A stretch of 64,000 nucleotides of DNA from M0108 sp963841065 (GCA_963841065.1 CAWJBI010000004.1:71802-135801); one strand, 5' to 3'; shown: positions 36,999-51,175, counted from the first letter of the stretch. Notes: a model not told the origin generated them from the letters alone. Translations and numbers: made by a program.

Positions 36999-38578
36999 TC
37001 GCCCTTCCCCTGCCGCTTCTGGCTATCAAACAGGGACTTGAACAGGCCCTGGTGTTCGTCGCTATCGAAACCGGCAAAAATATGGGCAAATTCCTCACGC
37101 GCCCGGTGCTGATGTTCCAGTAAGTCCCCAACCAGGATGCCCATGGTGAGCAAGGTATCGGTACTGGCCCGATCCTCGTCGCGCATGCGCTGGGCGATCT
37201 GGCGCAAGTGGTCGGCCTGGACCGCCAGGTCCTGGAAATTGCCAAGATTATCCAGCAGCACCTTGAGGAGTTTCACCAGTTGACGCACCTCATGTTTCGG
37301 ATAGAGGCTATCGAAGAACTCGATCAGGTAGCGCAGCTTTTTGCAGCTTTTGCGTAGCTCATGCATGTCCTCCGCGGGCGAGGCGGGTGTCATGGCCCGA
37401 CCCTCCTTGCGTACCCGCCGGTACAGGGTCCAGATGCGGTCATCCGCTACCGCCAAAACCGGACGCATGGCGTTCGGCACCACGGAGCTTTCGGGGACCG
37501 AGGCCTCCAGGAAGGCCCGCCAATCGCGCAGCAGATCCCGGAAACGCTTGGAATCCAGGTGCTCCACCAGGTTCTTCTGTTCCTCGCCATAATGGGCGTG
37601 AATGAAGTCGCGCAGGGGTTCCAGATGGGGCCTCAGTGGCTCCGGCAGGCACGCCTGATAGGCGTTGAAGTCGAGCAGATAGACGTCCAGATCGCGCACG
37701 GGCCCGGTGAACTCGCCGATCCAGCCGAAGGCATCCTTGTATTGCTCCACCACATCCGGGGCAAAAACATCTTTGATCTGGGTTAGGGCTGAACGGGTGC
37801 GGCGCACGGCCACGCGCAAATCATGGAGAAATTCCGAGTCCAGGTTTTCGCGCGTGCCAGGGACATTGACCTCGATGGTATTGAGCAGGTGGAGCAGGAT
37901 TTCCTTGGTCGTGGCGTCCGCGCGACGGTCGGGATCAAGGCGGAAATTGAGTTGGGAACTGTAGTCACCTGGCTTGCGTCCCGCGGAGGCCAGGGCCTCC
38001 AACAGAAGATCAGTGCGGACCAGGGACAGGCCAAGCTCTTCGTTGAGCATCCGCGCCGTGTCGCGAAAATCGGCCTCATAGCCCTTGACGGCGTGAAGCC
38101 GTAGGCGCGTAGAGATGGGACCCTGACGTTCCCGCGCCTTATCGTCGTAACGATTCTGCTCCAGTTCCAGACGAGCGATGGTCTTGTCATCCTCGTTAAG
38201 GAGGCGCCAGGTCAGTATGCGGGAATGAACATCCAATAGGGGAAGCAGGCGGCGAATGCCCAGGAGTCGCGCCAGGCGCTCGGTATCGGGGCCAGGCGGC
38301 AAATCGGCGGCGAAACCCAAGTCCCGCTCAAGTTCGCACGCGAAGATAGGGACCTCGTCATTCAGATCGCGCCACATCATGACGCGATGATGACCGTCGA
38401 TCCGCTCCTCCAGAACCCCACCCGCCAGGTAGAGGCTCCAGTCGAAGGTGTCATGAAAGCGCCGCAGCAGGTGTCGGGGTTCATCCTCGCCAATCCGGCA
38501 TCTCGCCTCGAGGGCGTCCTTGATCCCCTGAAGATCGGTCCCGTCCGGGACCAGATAGGCCTGATTGAATTCATTCAT
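36995..38578 (-). CDS. CHAD domain protein (polyphosphate-associated)
   Basis: A protein of 527 residues from ATG 38578 (MNEFNQAYLV). The N-terminal part of about 230 residues includes a CYTH-like segment with RYDDKARERQGPISTRLRLH, and the C-terminal half is a CHAD domain: LHDLRVAVRRTRSALTQIKD and MHELRKSCKKLRYLIEFFDS are its two conserved histidine-and-arginine-rich helices. CHAD domains bind inorganic polyphosphate and localise to polyphosphate granules. A classical CYTH triphosphatase (ExExK) motif is not evident in the N-terminal part, so it may be only structural. It is translationally coupled to the ParA-type gene. Confidence 0.87.
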   Translation of the reverse strand: MNEFNQAYLVPDGTDLQGIKDALEARCRIGEDEPRHLLRRFHDTFDWSLYLAGGVLEERIDGHHRVMMWRDLNDEVPIFACELERDLGFAADLPPGPDTERLARLLGIRRLLPLLDVHSRILTWRLLNEDDKTIARLELEQNRYDDKARERQGPISTRLRLHAVKGYEADFRDTARMLNEELGLSLVRTDLLLEALASAGRKPGDYSSQLNFRLDPDRRADATTKEILLHLLNTIEVNVPGTRENLDSEFLHDLRVAVRRTRSALTQIKDVFAPDVVEQYKDAFGWIGEFTGPVRDLDVYLLDFNAYQACLPEPLRPHLEPLRDFIHAHYGEEQKNLVEHLDSKRFRDLLRDWRAFLEASVPESSVVPNAMRPVLAVADDRIWTLYRRVRKEGRAMTPASPAEDMHELRKSCKKLRYLIEFFDSLYPKHEVRQLVKLLKVLLDNLGNFQDLAVQADHLRQIAQRMRDEDRASTDTLLTMGILVGDLLEHQHRAREEFAHIFAGFDSDEHQGLFKSLFDSQKRQGKGE

Positions 38579-38775
38579 CGATGGATATGTCGTCCTCGTT
38601 TGTTGTTGTAGCGAATCGAATACCATGAAGCATAACTTTCATTATTCGGATAGTACGCGACTTCTCCCGCCACGACCAGAGGACAACCAGGCAGCCCGGG
38701 AGCTAATCGACTGGACCCCCGGAGGAACTTAGGCGCAGACTTGGTGATATCCCAGCCCTGTTCCCAACGCCTCTC

Positions 38776-39650
38776 ATGCCCCACCCCCGCAAAAGATTCG
38801 GCCAAAACTTTCTCCAGGATCAAAGCGTCATCGACCGCATCATCGCTGCCGTCTCACCCAGCCCCGGCGAAAGCCTGGTGGAGATAGGCCCAGGGCGCGG
38901 CGCCATCACCCGAGCCTTGTTGCGCGCAGTCGGGCAATTGGATGCGGTGGAACTGGATCGAGACCTCATCGAACCCCTGGCCCGTACCTGTGCCTCCCTG
39001 GGGCAACTGACCATCCATCAGGCTGACGCCCTGACCTTTGATCTGAGCCAATTGGTAGCGCCTGGGGAGAAGCTGCGCCTGACCGGCAATTTACCCTACA
39101 ACATTTCCACTCCGCTCCTGTTCCGCTTCCTGGAACAAAAGGTTCTGTATCCTGGACATGCATCTTATGTTGCAAAAAGAGGTGGTGGACCGCATTGTCG
39201 CCCCTGCCGGGCTCCCGTACCTACGGCCGGCTCTCGGTCATGATCCAGACCTGGTGTCGGGCCGAGGCCCTGTTTGAAATCCCGCCCCAGGCCTTCTTCC
39301 CGGCGCCCAAGGTTGATTCAGCCTTTCTGCGCCTGACGCCACTCGATCCCCCGCCCTTCCCACTCCAGGATCCAGGTCATCATCAACGCCTGGTCACCCA
39401 GGCCTTTGCCCAGCGCCGCAAGACCTTGCGCAACACGCTCAAAGGCATGGCGACGACAGAGGATTTCGCGGCCCTTGGCATCGATCCCGGTCAGCGGGCC
39501 GAGGAACTGTCGGTCTCCACCTTTGCAGGCCTGGCCAATCTGACTTGCAAAGCCACGCCTTCGCCCGAAAATTGTGGGCTTATAAACTTAGGCACTTCAC
39601 CCCTTACCCCGGACTTGAAACAACTTCCATCAGGCGAAAAAGATGAGTGA
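38776..39650 (+). CDS. ksgA: 16S rRNA dimethyladenosine transferase KsgA (frameshifted)
   Basis: Methyltransferase that dimethylates the two adenosines of helix 45 in 16S rRNA during 30S maturation. The N-terminus HPRKRFGQNFLQDQSVIDRI, motif I EIGPGRGAITRALL (about residues 37-50) and motif IV GNLPYNISTPLL are in one frame. After shifts near 39150-39210, DMHLMLQKEVVDRIVAPAG and SVMIQTWCRAEALFEIPPQAF lead to the C-terminal QAFAQRRKTLRNTLKG and LSVSTFAGLANL. The normal protein end is near LANL (about 39540); the frame as given runs on to 39650 over the lon promoter region, so the annotated 3' end is uncertain. Confidence 0.9.
39544..39572 (+). promoter_or_regulatory. Possible sigma-32 heat-shock promoter of lon
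   Basis: CTTGCAA at 39544-39550 and CCCGAAAAT at 39564-39572 are separated by 13 bases and resemble the sigma-32 consensus (CTTGAA, CCCCAT-T). They lie 71 bases before the lon ATG. Lon is a heat-shock gene in most gammaproteobacteria. The similarity is partial and untested. Confidence 0.4.
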
Positions 39651-42073
39651 CCATACGGATAAAGAGGATTATATAACGGCAGGCGAAGACGCGGAGAGCG
39701 AGGCATCGCAGCAGGATTCCGAGGCATCGGCGGTGGAGCCGACCATGCCGGCGCGCGTCAAGGATGTGCTGCCCGGCATCATTCATCTGTTGCCCGTGGC
39801 GGCCCGCCCCTTTTTCCCGGGCCAGGCCGTGCCCCTGCTCATGTCGGGCAAGCATTGGGCCAAGACCATTCGTGCCGTAGTCGATTCGGATAACAAGATC
39901 CTGGGCGTGGTCCTGGTGACCAACGATACAGCCGAGGAGGCCACCACCGAGCAGTTTCATGCCGTCGGCACGGCCTGCCGGGTCCATCGTGTTCATGAAC
40001 AGGATGGGTACCTCCAGGTGTTGGTGGAGTGCCTGCATCGCTTTCGCATCGAAAACTGGGTCTCCCGGCGAGCACCCTTTTCCGCGCGCGTCGAATACTT
40101 CCCGGAGCCCAGCACGCGCGGTCAGGATGAGATCAAGGCCTATGCCATGGCCGTTATCAATACCATCAAGGAACTGCTCCCCCTCAACCCCCTTTATGTC
40201 GAGGAGTTGCGAGTCTTCCTGGATCGCTTCGGACCGGATGATCCTTCCCATTTATCCGACTTTGCCGCCAGCCTGACAACCTCCACTAAGGAACAACTTC
40301 AGGAGGTTCTGGAAGCCGTCGATCTGCTCAAACGCATGGAAAAGGTGCTGATCCTGCTCAATAACGAACTGGACCTGGCCCGAGCCCAGCAAAAAATCCG
40401 TGAATCGGTGGAAGAGCGGATGCAGAAGCAGCAACGCGACTTCTTCCTCAGGGAACAACTCAAGGTTATTCAGAAGGAACTGGGGCTGGCCAAGGACGAC
40501 CGCACGGCAGAACTGGACAAATTCAAGGAGCGCCTCAAGTCCCTGACCCTCACCGATGAGGCCCAGAAGCGGGTCGATGAGGAACTGGAGAAGATGGCTA
40601 TGCTCGAGACGGGATCACCGGAATATTCCGTCACCCGGAATTATCTGGATTGGATCACGACACTGCCCTGGGGCGGCTACTCCCAGGATAAATTAGACCT
40701 GAAACGCGCACGGCGCATCCTGGATCGGGATCACTACGGTCTGGAGGACGTCAAGACCCGCATCCTGGAATTCCTGGCGGTTGGCATTCACAAGGGCCAG
40801 ATCGCTGGCTCTATCATTATGCTGGTGGGCCCACCCGGGGTGGGCAAAACCTCCGTGGGACGCTCCATCGCCGATGCCCTGGGCCGCCGCTTCTACCGCT
40901 TCTCCGTCGGCGGTATTCGCGACGAGGCCGAGATCAAGGGCCACCGCCGTACCTATATTGGCGCCATGCCGGGCAAATTCCTGCAGGCGATCAAGGATGC
41001 GGGCACCGCTAACCCCGTTATCATGCTCGACGAGATTGACAAGATTGGCGCCTCTTATCACGGTGATCCCGCCTCGGCCCTGCTTGAGGTTCTGGATCCA
41101 GAGCAAAACTCGGACTTTCTTGATCACTACCTGGATCTGCGCTTTGACCTCTCCAAGGTGTTATTCGTATGCACCGCCAATCAGCTGGACAGCATTCCCG
41201 GGCCCCTGGCGGATCGCATGGAGATCATTCCCCTGTCGGGCTACATCGTTGAGGAAAAGCTGGCCATCGCCAAGAAATTCCTCCTGCCCCGTCAGATCGA
41301 TAAGGCTGGACTACCCGCGCGGTCGGTACGCCTCGATGCCGCCACCCTGCGCGCGGTGATCGTGGGCTACGCGCGGGACGCGGGGGTGCGCCGCCTCGAC
41401 AAGCAGATCGGCAAAATCGTGCGGAAGTGCGCGGTGCAGGTTGCTTGAAGGCGTGGAACAACCCATCCAGATAGGTCAGGATCGGCTCAAGGAATATCTG
41501 GGCAGCCCCATGTTCCGCGACGAGCGCAAGCTAATGGGACCCGGGGTGGTCACGGGGCTGGCGTGGACCGCCATGGGCGGCGCCACCCTCTCCATCGAAG
41601 CCGTCAGGACACATGGCTTTACGCGAGGCTTCAAGCTCACGGGCCAACTGGGCGATGTCATGAAGGAGTCCGCCGAGATCGCCTATGGGTACCTCGTCAG
41701 CCATTCAGAACAATTTGGCGTGGATCAGTCTTATTTCGAGAAGGCCTTTATTCACATTCACGTCCCCGCTGGCGCCACGCCCAAGGACGGCCCCTCGGCG
41801 GGTATCACCCTAGTCAGCGCATTGCTGTCTTTGGCACGAAACAAACCCATCCGTCGCCTGGCCATGACGGGCGAGATAACCTTGACGGGGGCAGTCTTCC
41901 CGGTTGGCGGCATCCGTGAAAAGCTTATCGCCGCGCGCAGGGCCGGAATCAAGGAAATTATCCTGCCGGCTGACAACCAGGGGGAGTTCGAAGAAGTGCC
42001 GGAATATGTCCGTCACGGCCTGCAGATCCACTTTGCCACTCGCTTTGCGGACATCGTCCCCTGGTTATTTTAG
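39643..42073 (+). CDS. lon: ATP-dependent protease Lon (one frameshift)
   Basis: Cytoplasmic AAA+ serine protease that degrades misfolded and regulatory proteins. The N-terminal substrate-binding domain ends near residue 320; the AAA+ module has Walker A GPPGVGKTS at about 396-404, Walker B VIMLDEIDKI and the FSVGGIRDEAEIKGHRRTYI loop. Near 41440 an extra T after CAVQV breaks the frame; the continuation LEGVEQPIQIGQDRLKEYLG leads to the proteolytic domain with catalytic Ser in PKDGPSAGI and Lys in GGIREKLIAARRAGI. Corrected length is 809 residues. The N-terminal 35 residues are an acidic extension compared with E. coli Lon. Confidence 0.95.
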
Positions 42074-42276
42074 CGTGGCCCGTCCAGACCGGCCCAGCCA
42101 CGCCTCTGGGGCCTCAGGCTGGGCTTGATCCTCTTGGCACAGCGGACTCCCCGATTTCGCCAACCCTTGACTGGCACCGGGGTCATACCGCAACCGCGCC
42201 CAGGGCTGTTTCCTGGTAGGGTCCTGGGCGTCGCGCTGGGGAACCCCCTGGGTCAACAGTTATCCGGGACCCAACG

Positions 42277-42309
42277 AAAAACCCCGCCCTCGGGCGGAAG
42301 GCGGGGTTT
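42277..42309 (-). terminator. Terminator of the rRNA operon (may also serve lon from the other side)
   Basis: A hairpin with arms AAACCCCGCC and GGCGGGGTTT and a T-run on the minus strand lies 10 bases past the 3' end of 5S rRNA. An A-run on the plus strand means the same stem could end transcripts coming from lon. The 200 bases between lon and this hairpin hold no gene. Confidence 0.85.
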
Positions 42310-42318
42310 GAGAAAAGG

Positions 42319-42434
42319 TCCTGGCGGTGACCTACTTTCACATGGGGAGGCCCCACACTATCATCGGCGATACACCGTTTCACTTCTGAGTTCGGGATGG
42401 GATCAGGTGGTGCCAGTGCTCCATGGCCGCCAGG
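42319..42434 (-). rRNA. rrf: 5S ribosomal RNA
   Basis: About 116 bases matching bacterial 5S: on the minus strand CTGGCGGCCATGGAGC at the 5' end, CCATCCCGAACTCAG in helix III/loop, and GTGAAAGTAGGTCACCGCCAG at the 3' end (in two pairing parts). The ends are estimated from pairing of the terminal helix, so they may be off by 1-3 bases. It is the last gene of the operon. Confidence 0.95.
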
Positions 42435-42537
42435 GAAAAGGGTGGGAGGTGGCGGTGGGCCACCCCCCGGGGAATAGAGAGATCGTTGGCGTGAGGGACA
42501 CGTCCCCACCCCGCGCAAAGCGCTTGGGTGTTAGAGG

Positions 42538-45423
<2,886 letters not shown>

Positions 45424-45514
45424 CTCTAACCCCAAACGTTCTGGGACTCAAGGGCAACATGGTTACGTGTCCTGTCAGCATGACTGCTAACAGGTGCCTT
45501 ACGATCTCTCTAAA

Positions 45515-45526
45515 TTGTTAATGAGC
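45515..45526 (-). promoter_or_regulatory. BoxA antitermination element in the 16S-23S spacer
   Basis: GCTCATTAACAA on the minus strand, identical to a copy in the rRNA leader at 47504-47515. BoxA binds NusB/S10 and keeps RNA polymerase from ending early on rRNA. Occurrence at both sites of the operon is the E. coli pattern. Confidence 0.65.
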
Positions 45527-45541
45527 GGGTTTGCCGAAGCA

Positions 45542-45575
45542 AAGCCCCGAGGCCGGCACGCCGGACTCGGGGCTT
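45542..45575 (-). other. Strong stem-loop in the 16S-23S spacer
   Basis: Perfect 10-base arms AAGCCCCGAG and CTCGGGGCTT enclose an inner CCGG/CCGG pairing, between tRNA-Ala and the 5' end of 23S. It looks like a terminator hairpin followed by only three Ts; more likely it is a processing or attenuation structure in the spacer. Confidence 0.6.
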
Positions 45576-45601
45576 GACTTCTGGGCCAGGGCGTCCGGGG
45601 G

Positions 45602-45677
45602 TGGTGGAGCCAGGGAGGTTCGAACTCCCGACTTCCTGCTTGCAAAGCAGGCGCTCTCCCAGCTGAGCTATGGCCCC
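45602..45677 (-). tRNA. tRNA-Ala (anticodon TGC) in the rRNA spacer
   Basis: 76 bases with encoded CCA. Acceptor GGGGCCA pairs with TGGCTCC; D-arm AGCTCAGCTGGGAGAGC; anticodon loop CTTTGCAAG with TGC; T-loop GTTCGAACC. Standard position after tRNA-Ile in gammaproteobacterial operons. Confidence 0.98.
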
Positions 45678-45682
45678 GTGGA

Positions 45683-45759
<77 letters not shown>

Positions 45760-45843
45760 GGTGCTGGACCTGGGGCCCGCGGACGCGGTGTTCGGATGAC
45801 TTGTGTGGGGGCTTCGCCGACACTCTGGTCTCGGCGTGTGCTT

Positions 45844-47380
<1,537 letters not shown>

Positions 47381-47557
47381 TGACTTGCTCTCGAAACGAG
47401 AGCCTATCCTTTGCGCGACAGTTGATCTTTTTTCAAAGATGCTCCGTCGTTTAGGCCGATCGCTCGGCGCCAACGAAGCACCCACACAAGTTATCCGAAC
47501 AGTTTGTTAATGAGCTGGTTACCTTGCGGTAACGCTTCCCTTCAGGGAAGACCGCCT
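47381..47557 (-). other. rRNA leader region with boxA and hairpins
   Basis: Gene-free leader between the promoters and 16S. It has two short hairpins just after the P2 start (CTTCCCTGAAGGGAAG and GTTACCGCAAGGTAAC), a boxA GCTCATTAACAA at 47504-47515 followed by a typical GTGTGGGTG motif, and a long stem region (CTCTCGTTTCGAGAG) close to 16S probably used in processing. Confidence 0.7.
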
Positions 47558-47586
47558 ATTCTACAGGTTGGCGAGGGGGCTGTCAA
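47558..47586 (-). promoter_or_regulatory. rRNA operon promoter P2
   Basis: On the minus strand TTGACA (47586-47581), a 17-base spacer and TAGAAT (47563-47558). A near-consensus sigma-70 promoter about 180 bases before the 16S 5' end. Confidence 0.85.
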
Positions 47587-47708
47587 GCCCCTTGGGGCTG
47601 TCGGCGTGCCGCGCGTCCGGCGCGGTCCCTCCTCCCTGACGCCCGTTGCTACTCCTGGCGCTCCCACTCGTAACTCCGGGACCTCCCTGGCCCGGCGGGA
47701 AGCGGCGC

Positions 47709-47736
47709 ATTCTAGCGGGTTAACTGCGACTGTCAA
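47709..47736 (-). promoter_or_regulatory. rRNA operon promoter P1
   Basis: On the minus strand TTGACA (47736-47731), a 16-base spacer and TAGAAT (47714-47709), followed by a GCGCCGC discriminator. The GC-rich discriminator and 16-base spacer are typical of stringently controlled rrn P1 promoters. Confidence 0.85.
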
Positions 47737-47869
47737 GCAGTACCGGGGGTATCACCCCGGGGGCCCGTCAGGCAACGCGGCTTTATCCCGCTTGCAGACG
47801 GCGGCTAGGGCACCACCTCCCGATGAGGCACCAGGCCCGCAACAGGGCGCGGATTCACCCCCATGGCAC

Positions 47870-49357
47870 TTACCCGGATTCGCCTACCGGTCCGGCGCCG
47901 GCCGGGGACTGACCTCCGCCTAACGGGGACTGACCGAGGAGATGGTCCGACCAACTCTCTAACGCGCTTATCAAGGCCAACCGATCGGAATCATTGGCAA
48001 ACTCCGCTCGGAGAGCAGCCAGGCGCTCCCGGTAACTTTCCAACAGGATGCTGGCACCCGCTTCCGGGTTGGTTAACCGCTGGAAGCGCCAGGTGTCCCA
48101 TTCCTCCCGCTCCTCCTGGCTGAGAGTCTCCGGCCAGTTGCGGGCGCGATAGCGAAAGACCATGGTCTCCAGGCGGGGATCCCTGAAGTTGAATCTCGCA
48201 TGAGCCAAGGCCTGGGGGGATAGTTGGCGCAACTGGTCCATCTGGCGCCGATCCGCATCCGGAAAAAAGCCGCCAGCATAGATCATGAGATCAGGGTCGG
48301 TTTCAACCGGCCACTCTCCACTCAGATGCACCTGTCGCACCTTTGAGGCGAAGTCCGAGACAGGGCCCAGCAGCTTGGCGTGACGCTCGACCTGGGACAG
48401 GTCAATACCCCATCGTTCCGCCGCCAGCGCGGTTAGAGTCGCCAGGGGCGCCACCATCGGGGCGTGATTGACATGGATGGTTTTGAGGGGGATACGTTCT
48501 ATCCCTTCCGGCAGATCCTTAATGGGCGTGAAGAGGCGTTCGCGCATGGCCTCGACGGTCAGGCACATCAGGGGCTCGGGTGCATATCGCAGGTCGTAGC
48601 AAATCACGCCGTTGCGGAAACGGGGATGAGGTGAGATCGGCAACACCGGGGCAATACAGCCAAGCCGGGCAGGGTAGCGGCTGGAGACATGCAGAAAGGG
48701 CTCGCCCTTGGCCACCAACTCCTCCACCCTGCCCCGCTCACGCAGACTCAAGGCATAGGCAAAGAGGCGCGGCTGATGGGCCTTGAGCAGGGCCGCTAGC
48801 TGGAGGGTGGCGCGAACATCGGCCAGGGCGTCGTGTGCCTGAGCATGCTCAATGCCGTTGGCAAGGGTCAGATGTTCTAACCGGAAGGAGGTTACGCCTT
48901 CCCCGCTGGCTGGCCACTGGATACCCTCGGGACGCAGGGCATGGGCCAGGCGCAGGACATCGATGATGTCCCAGCGTGAGTTGCCGTTTTGCCACTCGCG
49001 GGCATAGGGATCGATAAAATTACGGTAGAAGAGGTTGCGGGTAATTTCATCATCGAAGCGAATGCTGTTGTAGCCCACCCCGCAGGTACCGGGCTTGGCC
49101 AGTTCACGTTCGATAGCGGCGGCGAAATCCGCCTCGGGCACCCCTTCACGCCAAGCGCGCTGGGGGCTGATGCCTGTCAACAGGCACGCATCGGGATGGG
49201 GCAGCAGATCGTCCGCGGGGCGGCAAAAGAGGATTAACGGCTCGCCAACCGGATTGAGGTCTTCGTCGGTACGCAGGCCAGCGAACTGACAGGGGCGGTC
49301 CCGGCGTTGATCCGCGCCCCAGGTCTCGTAGTCATGCCAGTAGAAGGTCTTGCTCAA
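47870..49357 (-). CDS. sbcB: Exodeoxyribonuclease I
   Basis: A 495-residue 3'-5' single-strand DNA exonuclease (DEDDh family) used in recombination and mismatch repair. Motif ExoI is FYWHDYETWGADQRRDRPCQ (Asp and Glu of DYE), ExoII includes YNSIRFDDEITRNLFYRN, and ExoIII is HAQAHDALADVRATL with the catalytic His and Asp. The start is set at TTG 49357 because GGAG lies 7 bases upstream and the aligned E. coli protein begins nearby; another TTG at 49408 would add 17 non-conserved residues. The gene begins just after rplS and ends in front of the rrn P1 region. Confidence 0.93.
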   Translation of the reverse strand: MSKTFYWHDYETWGADQRRDRPCQFAGLRTDEDLNPVGEPLILFCRPADDLLPHPDACLLTGISPQRAWREGVPEADFAAAIERELAKPGTCGVGYNSIRFDDEITRNLFYRNFIDPYAREWQNGNSRWDIIDVLRLAHALRPEGIQWPASGEGVTSFRLEHLTLANGIEHAQAHDALADVRATLQLAALLKAHQPRLFAYALSLRERGRVEELVAKGEPFLHVSSRYPARLGCIAPVLPISPHPRFRNGVICYDLRYAPEPLMCLTVEAMRERLFTPIKDLPEGIERIPLKTIHVNHAPMVAPLATLTALAAERWGIDLSQVERHAKLLGPVSDFASKVRQVHLSGEWPVETDPDLMIYAGGFFPDADRRQMDQLRQLSPQALAHARFNFRDPRLETMVFRYRARNWPETLSQEEREEWDTWRFQRLTNPEAGASILLESYRERLAALRAEFANDSDRLALISALESWSDHLLGQSPLGGGQSPAGAGPVGESG

Positions 49358-49452
49358 GCCCCAGCTCCGCTCTGACCCCTGACCACCTGATCCTGGCCAG
49401 GTTGCCAATCGTCACCGCCAGGGAATCCATCCCTTAAAAAGCCAAAAGCCGG

Positions 49453-49493
49453 GGAAAACGCGAGCATCCTCCCCGCACTCGTGGGGAGGATGC
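49453..49493 (-). terminator. Terminator after rplS
   Basis: On the minus strand, 9 bases past the rplS stop, arms GCATCCTCCCC and GGGGAGGATGC (11 base pairs, 8-base loop) are followed by TCGCGTTTT. It should end the ffh-rplS transcript before sbcB. Confidence 0.75.
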
Positions 49494-49501
49494 CTGCGAG
49501 A

Positions 49502-49843
49502 TTAAATCTTCTCTTTGATACGGGCAGCCTTGCCCGTACGTCCACGCAGATAGTAGAGCTTGGCGCGGCGTACATCGCCACGGCGCTTAACCTGGATGGA
49601 ATCGACCACGGGGCTGTAGGTCTGGAATACACGCTCCACGCCTTCGCCATGAGAGATTTTTCGGACGGTGAAAGCCGAGTTCAAACCGCGATTACGCTTG
49701 GCGATGACGACGCCCTCGAAGGCCTGAAGTCGCTCGCGGGCACCCTCCTTAACCTTGACTTGCACCACCACGGTGTCTCCGGGGGCGAAATCGGGGACCA
49801 CGCGGCCCATTTGCTCTTTTTCGAGTTCCTCGATGATATTCAT
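49502..49843 (-). CDS. rplS: 50S ribosomal protein L19
   Basis: A 113-residue ribosomal protein at the interface of the subunits. The conserved start MNIIEELEKEQM, the PGDTVVVQVKVKEGARERLQ block and RGDVRRAKLYYLRGRTGKAARI are intact. Last gene of the rpsP-rimM-trmD-rplS operon, separated from trmD by 18 bases. Confidence 0.97.
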   Translation of the reverse strand: MNIIEELEKEQMGRVVPDFAPGDTVVVQVKVKEGARERLQAFEGVVIAKRNRGLNSAFTVRKISHGEGVERVFQTYSPVVDSIQVKRRGDVRRAKLYYLRGRTGKAARIKEKI

Positions 49844-49861
49844 GCTCTTTCGCTCCTGTTC

Positions 49862-50605
49862 TCACCCGGCGTCTTGATGCGCGAGGATAAACTGATCCAG
49901 CAACGCCTGTTCCACTTTACTCAGGGAACGACGCTGCAACAAATCGGGACGGCGTAGCCAGGTCCTGCCCAATGCCTGCCCGAGCCGCCAACGTTCGATA
50001 GCCCCATGGTCTCCACTCAGCAGCACCGACGGGACCGGCCGGCCGTCGATCTCCGACGGTCTGGTGTAGTGAGGATGATCCAGCAAACCATCCACATGCG
50101 AATCCTCCCGAGCCGAGTCCGGGTGACCCAGTGCCCCCGGCAGCAGGCGGATGACAGCGTCCATGACCATCATGGCCGGTAACTCGCCGCCACTTAAAAC
50201 ATAGTCACCGATGGACCACTCCTCGTCCACCCAGCCATCAATGAGGCGCTCATCAATCCCTTCGTAACGGCCGGCGATCAGTATCCAGCCGCTAGCCTGG
50301 GCAATGGCCGACATCTCGCCCTGATCCAGGAGCCGACCCTGGGGACTGAGATAGGCCACACGACTTTCCGGTGCCTCGGCCCGGGCGACTGCCAACGCCG
50401 CTCTCAAGGGCTCCACCTTCATCACCATACCAGGACCGCCCCCGTAGGGCCGATCATCCACGGTACGATGTGGATCCAAAGCGTAATCGCGCGGATTCCA
50501 CAGATGAAGCTCGGCAATGCCCTGTGCCAGTGCTCGCGCTACGACCCCCTCATCCTCCAGGGCCCGGAACATGGCCGGGAAGAGGGTAATGACATCGAAG
50601 CGCAC
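49862..50605 (-). CDS. trmD: tRNA (guanine-N1-)-methyltransferase TrmD
   Basis: A 247-residue SPOUT-class enzyme that makes m1G37 in tRNAs. The knot motifs are RPYGGGPGMVMKVEPLRAAL (about residues 52-71), ILIAGRYEGIDERLIDGWVD and SIGDYVLSGGELPAMMVMDA. The catalytic Asp in the C-terminal linker region (REDSHVDGLLDHPHYTRP) is present. The order ffh-rpsP-rimM-trmD-rplS is the usual one. Confidence 0.97.
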   Translation of the reverse strand: MRFDVITLFPAMFRALEDEGVVARALAQGIAELHLWNPRDYALDPHRTVDDRPYGGGPGMVMKVEPLRAALAVARAEAPESRVAYLSPQGRLLDQGEMSAIAQASGWILIAGRYEGIDERLIDGWVDEEWSIGDYVLSGGELPAMMVMDAVIRLLPGALGHPDSAREDSHVDGLLDHPHYTRPSEIDGRPVPSVLLSGDHGAIERWRLGQALGRTWLRRPDLLQRRSLSKVEQALLDQFILAHQDAG

Positions 50606-50620
50606 GCCGCCAGACCGCGG

Positions 50621-51121
50621 CTAGAAATCCGGGTCCCAAGCGACCCGCATCAACTTCCTCTCCAGATCCACTTCCGTGACCACATCACCCCAAAGAAAGG
50701 GTATCAGGCGCTCGCGTTCCCCGCGCACCGCCAGGACATCGTTGCCGGCGGTCGCGAAGAGATGATGGACCTTGCCCAGAGGCACCCCTTCCAGGGTCTC
50801 CACGGCCAAACCTTCCAGATCGGCCCAGTAGAATTCGTCCTCGCCCGGCGGAGGCAATTGATCCCGGCTGACCGAAATGTTCTGTCCAACCAGGACCGCC
50901 GCTTGCTCCCGGTCTTCGCAACCGACAATCCGCGCAACCAGGCCCTTGCCATGCCGCCGCCCCTCGACCGCGGTTCGCACCTCGGCCTTATCACCCAAGA
51001 GCCAAGGGGTGTAGCCCAGAATGGCTTCCATGGGGTCCGTCTCGGAGAAGATCTTGACCAACCCATGCACCCCGTAAATTCCGGAGATGCGTCCAACCAC
51101 AAGGGTACGGTCATCCGCCAT
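50621..51121 (-). CDS. rimM: Ribosome maturation factor RimM
   Basis: A 166-residue factor needed for 30S head maturation. The N-terminal barrel starts LVVGRISGIYGVHGLVKIFS and the C-terminal PRC barrel includes DEFYWADLEGLAVET and ERLIPFLWGDVVTEVDLERK. It lies 15 bases upstream of trmD and 54 downstream of rpsP. Confidence 0.95.
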   Translation of the reverse strand: MADDRTLVVGRISGIYGVHGLVKIFSETDPMEAILGYTPWLLGDKAEVRTAVEGRRHGKGLVARIVGCEDREQAAVLVGQNISVSRDQLPPPGEDEFYWADLEGLAVETLEGVPLGKVHHLFATAGNDVLAVRGERERLIPFLWGDVVTEVDLERKLMRVAWDPDF

Positions 51122-51175
51122 GGCGTGATGATTCCTGGGGCAAACAGGCCCGAGGCCTGCTCGCCGTCAGCGGAA

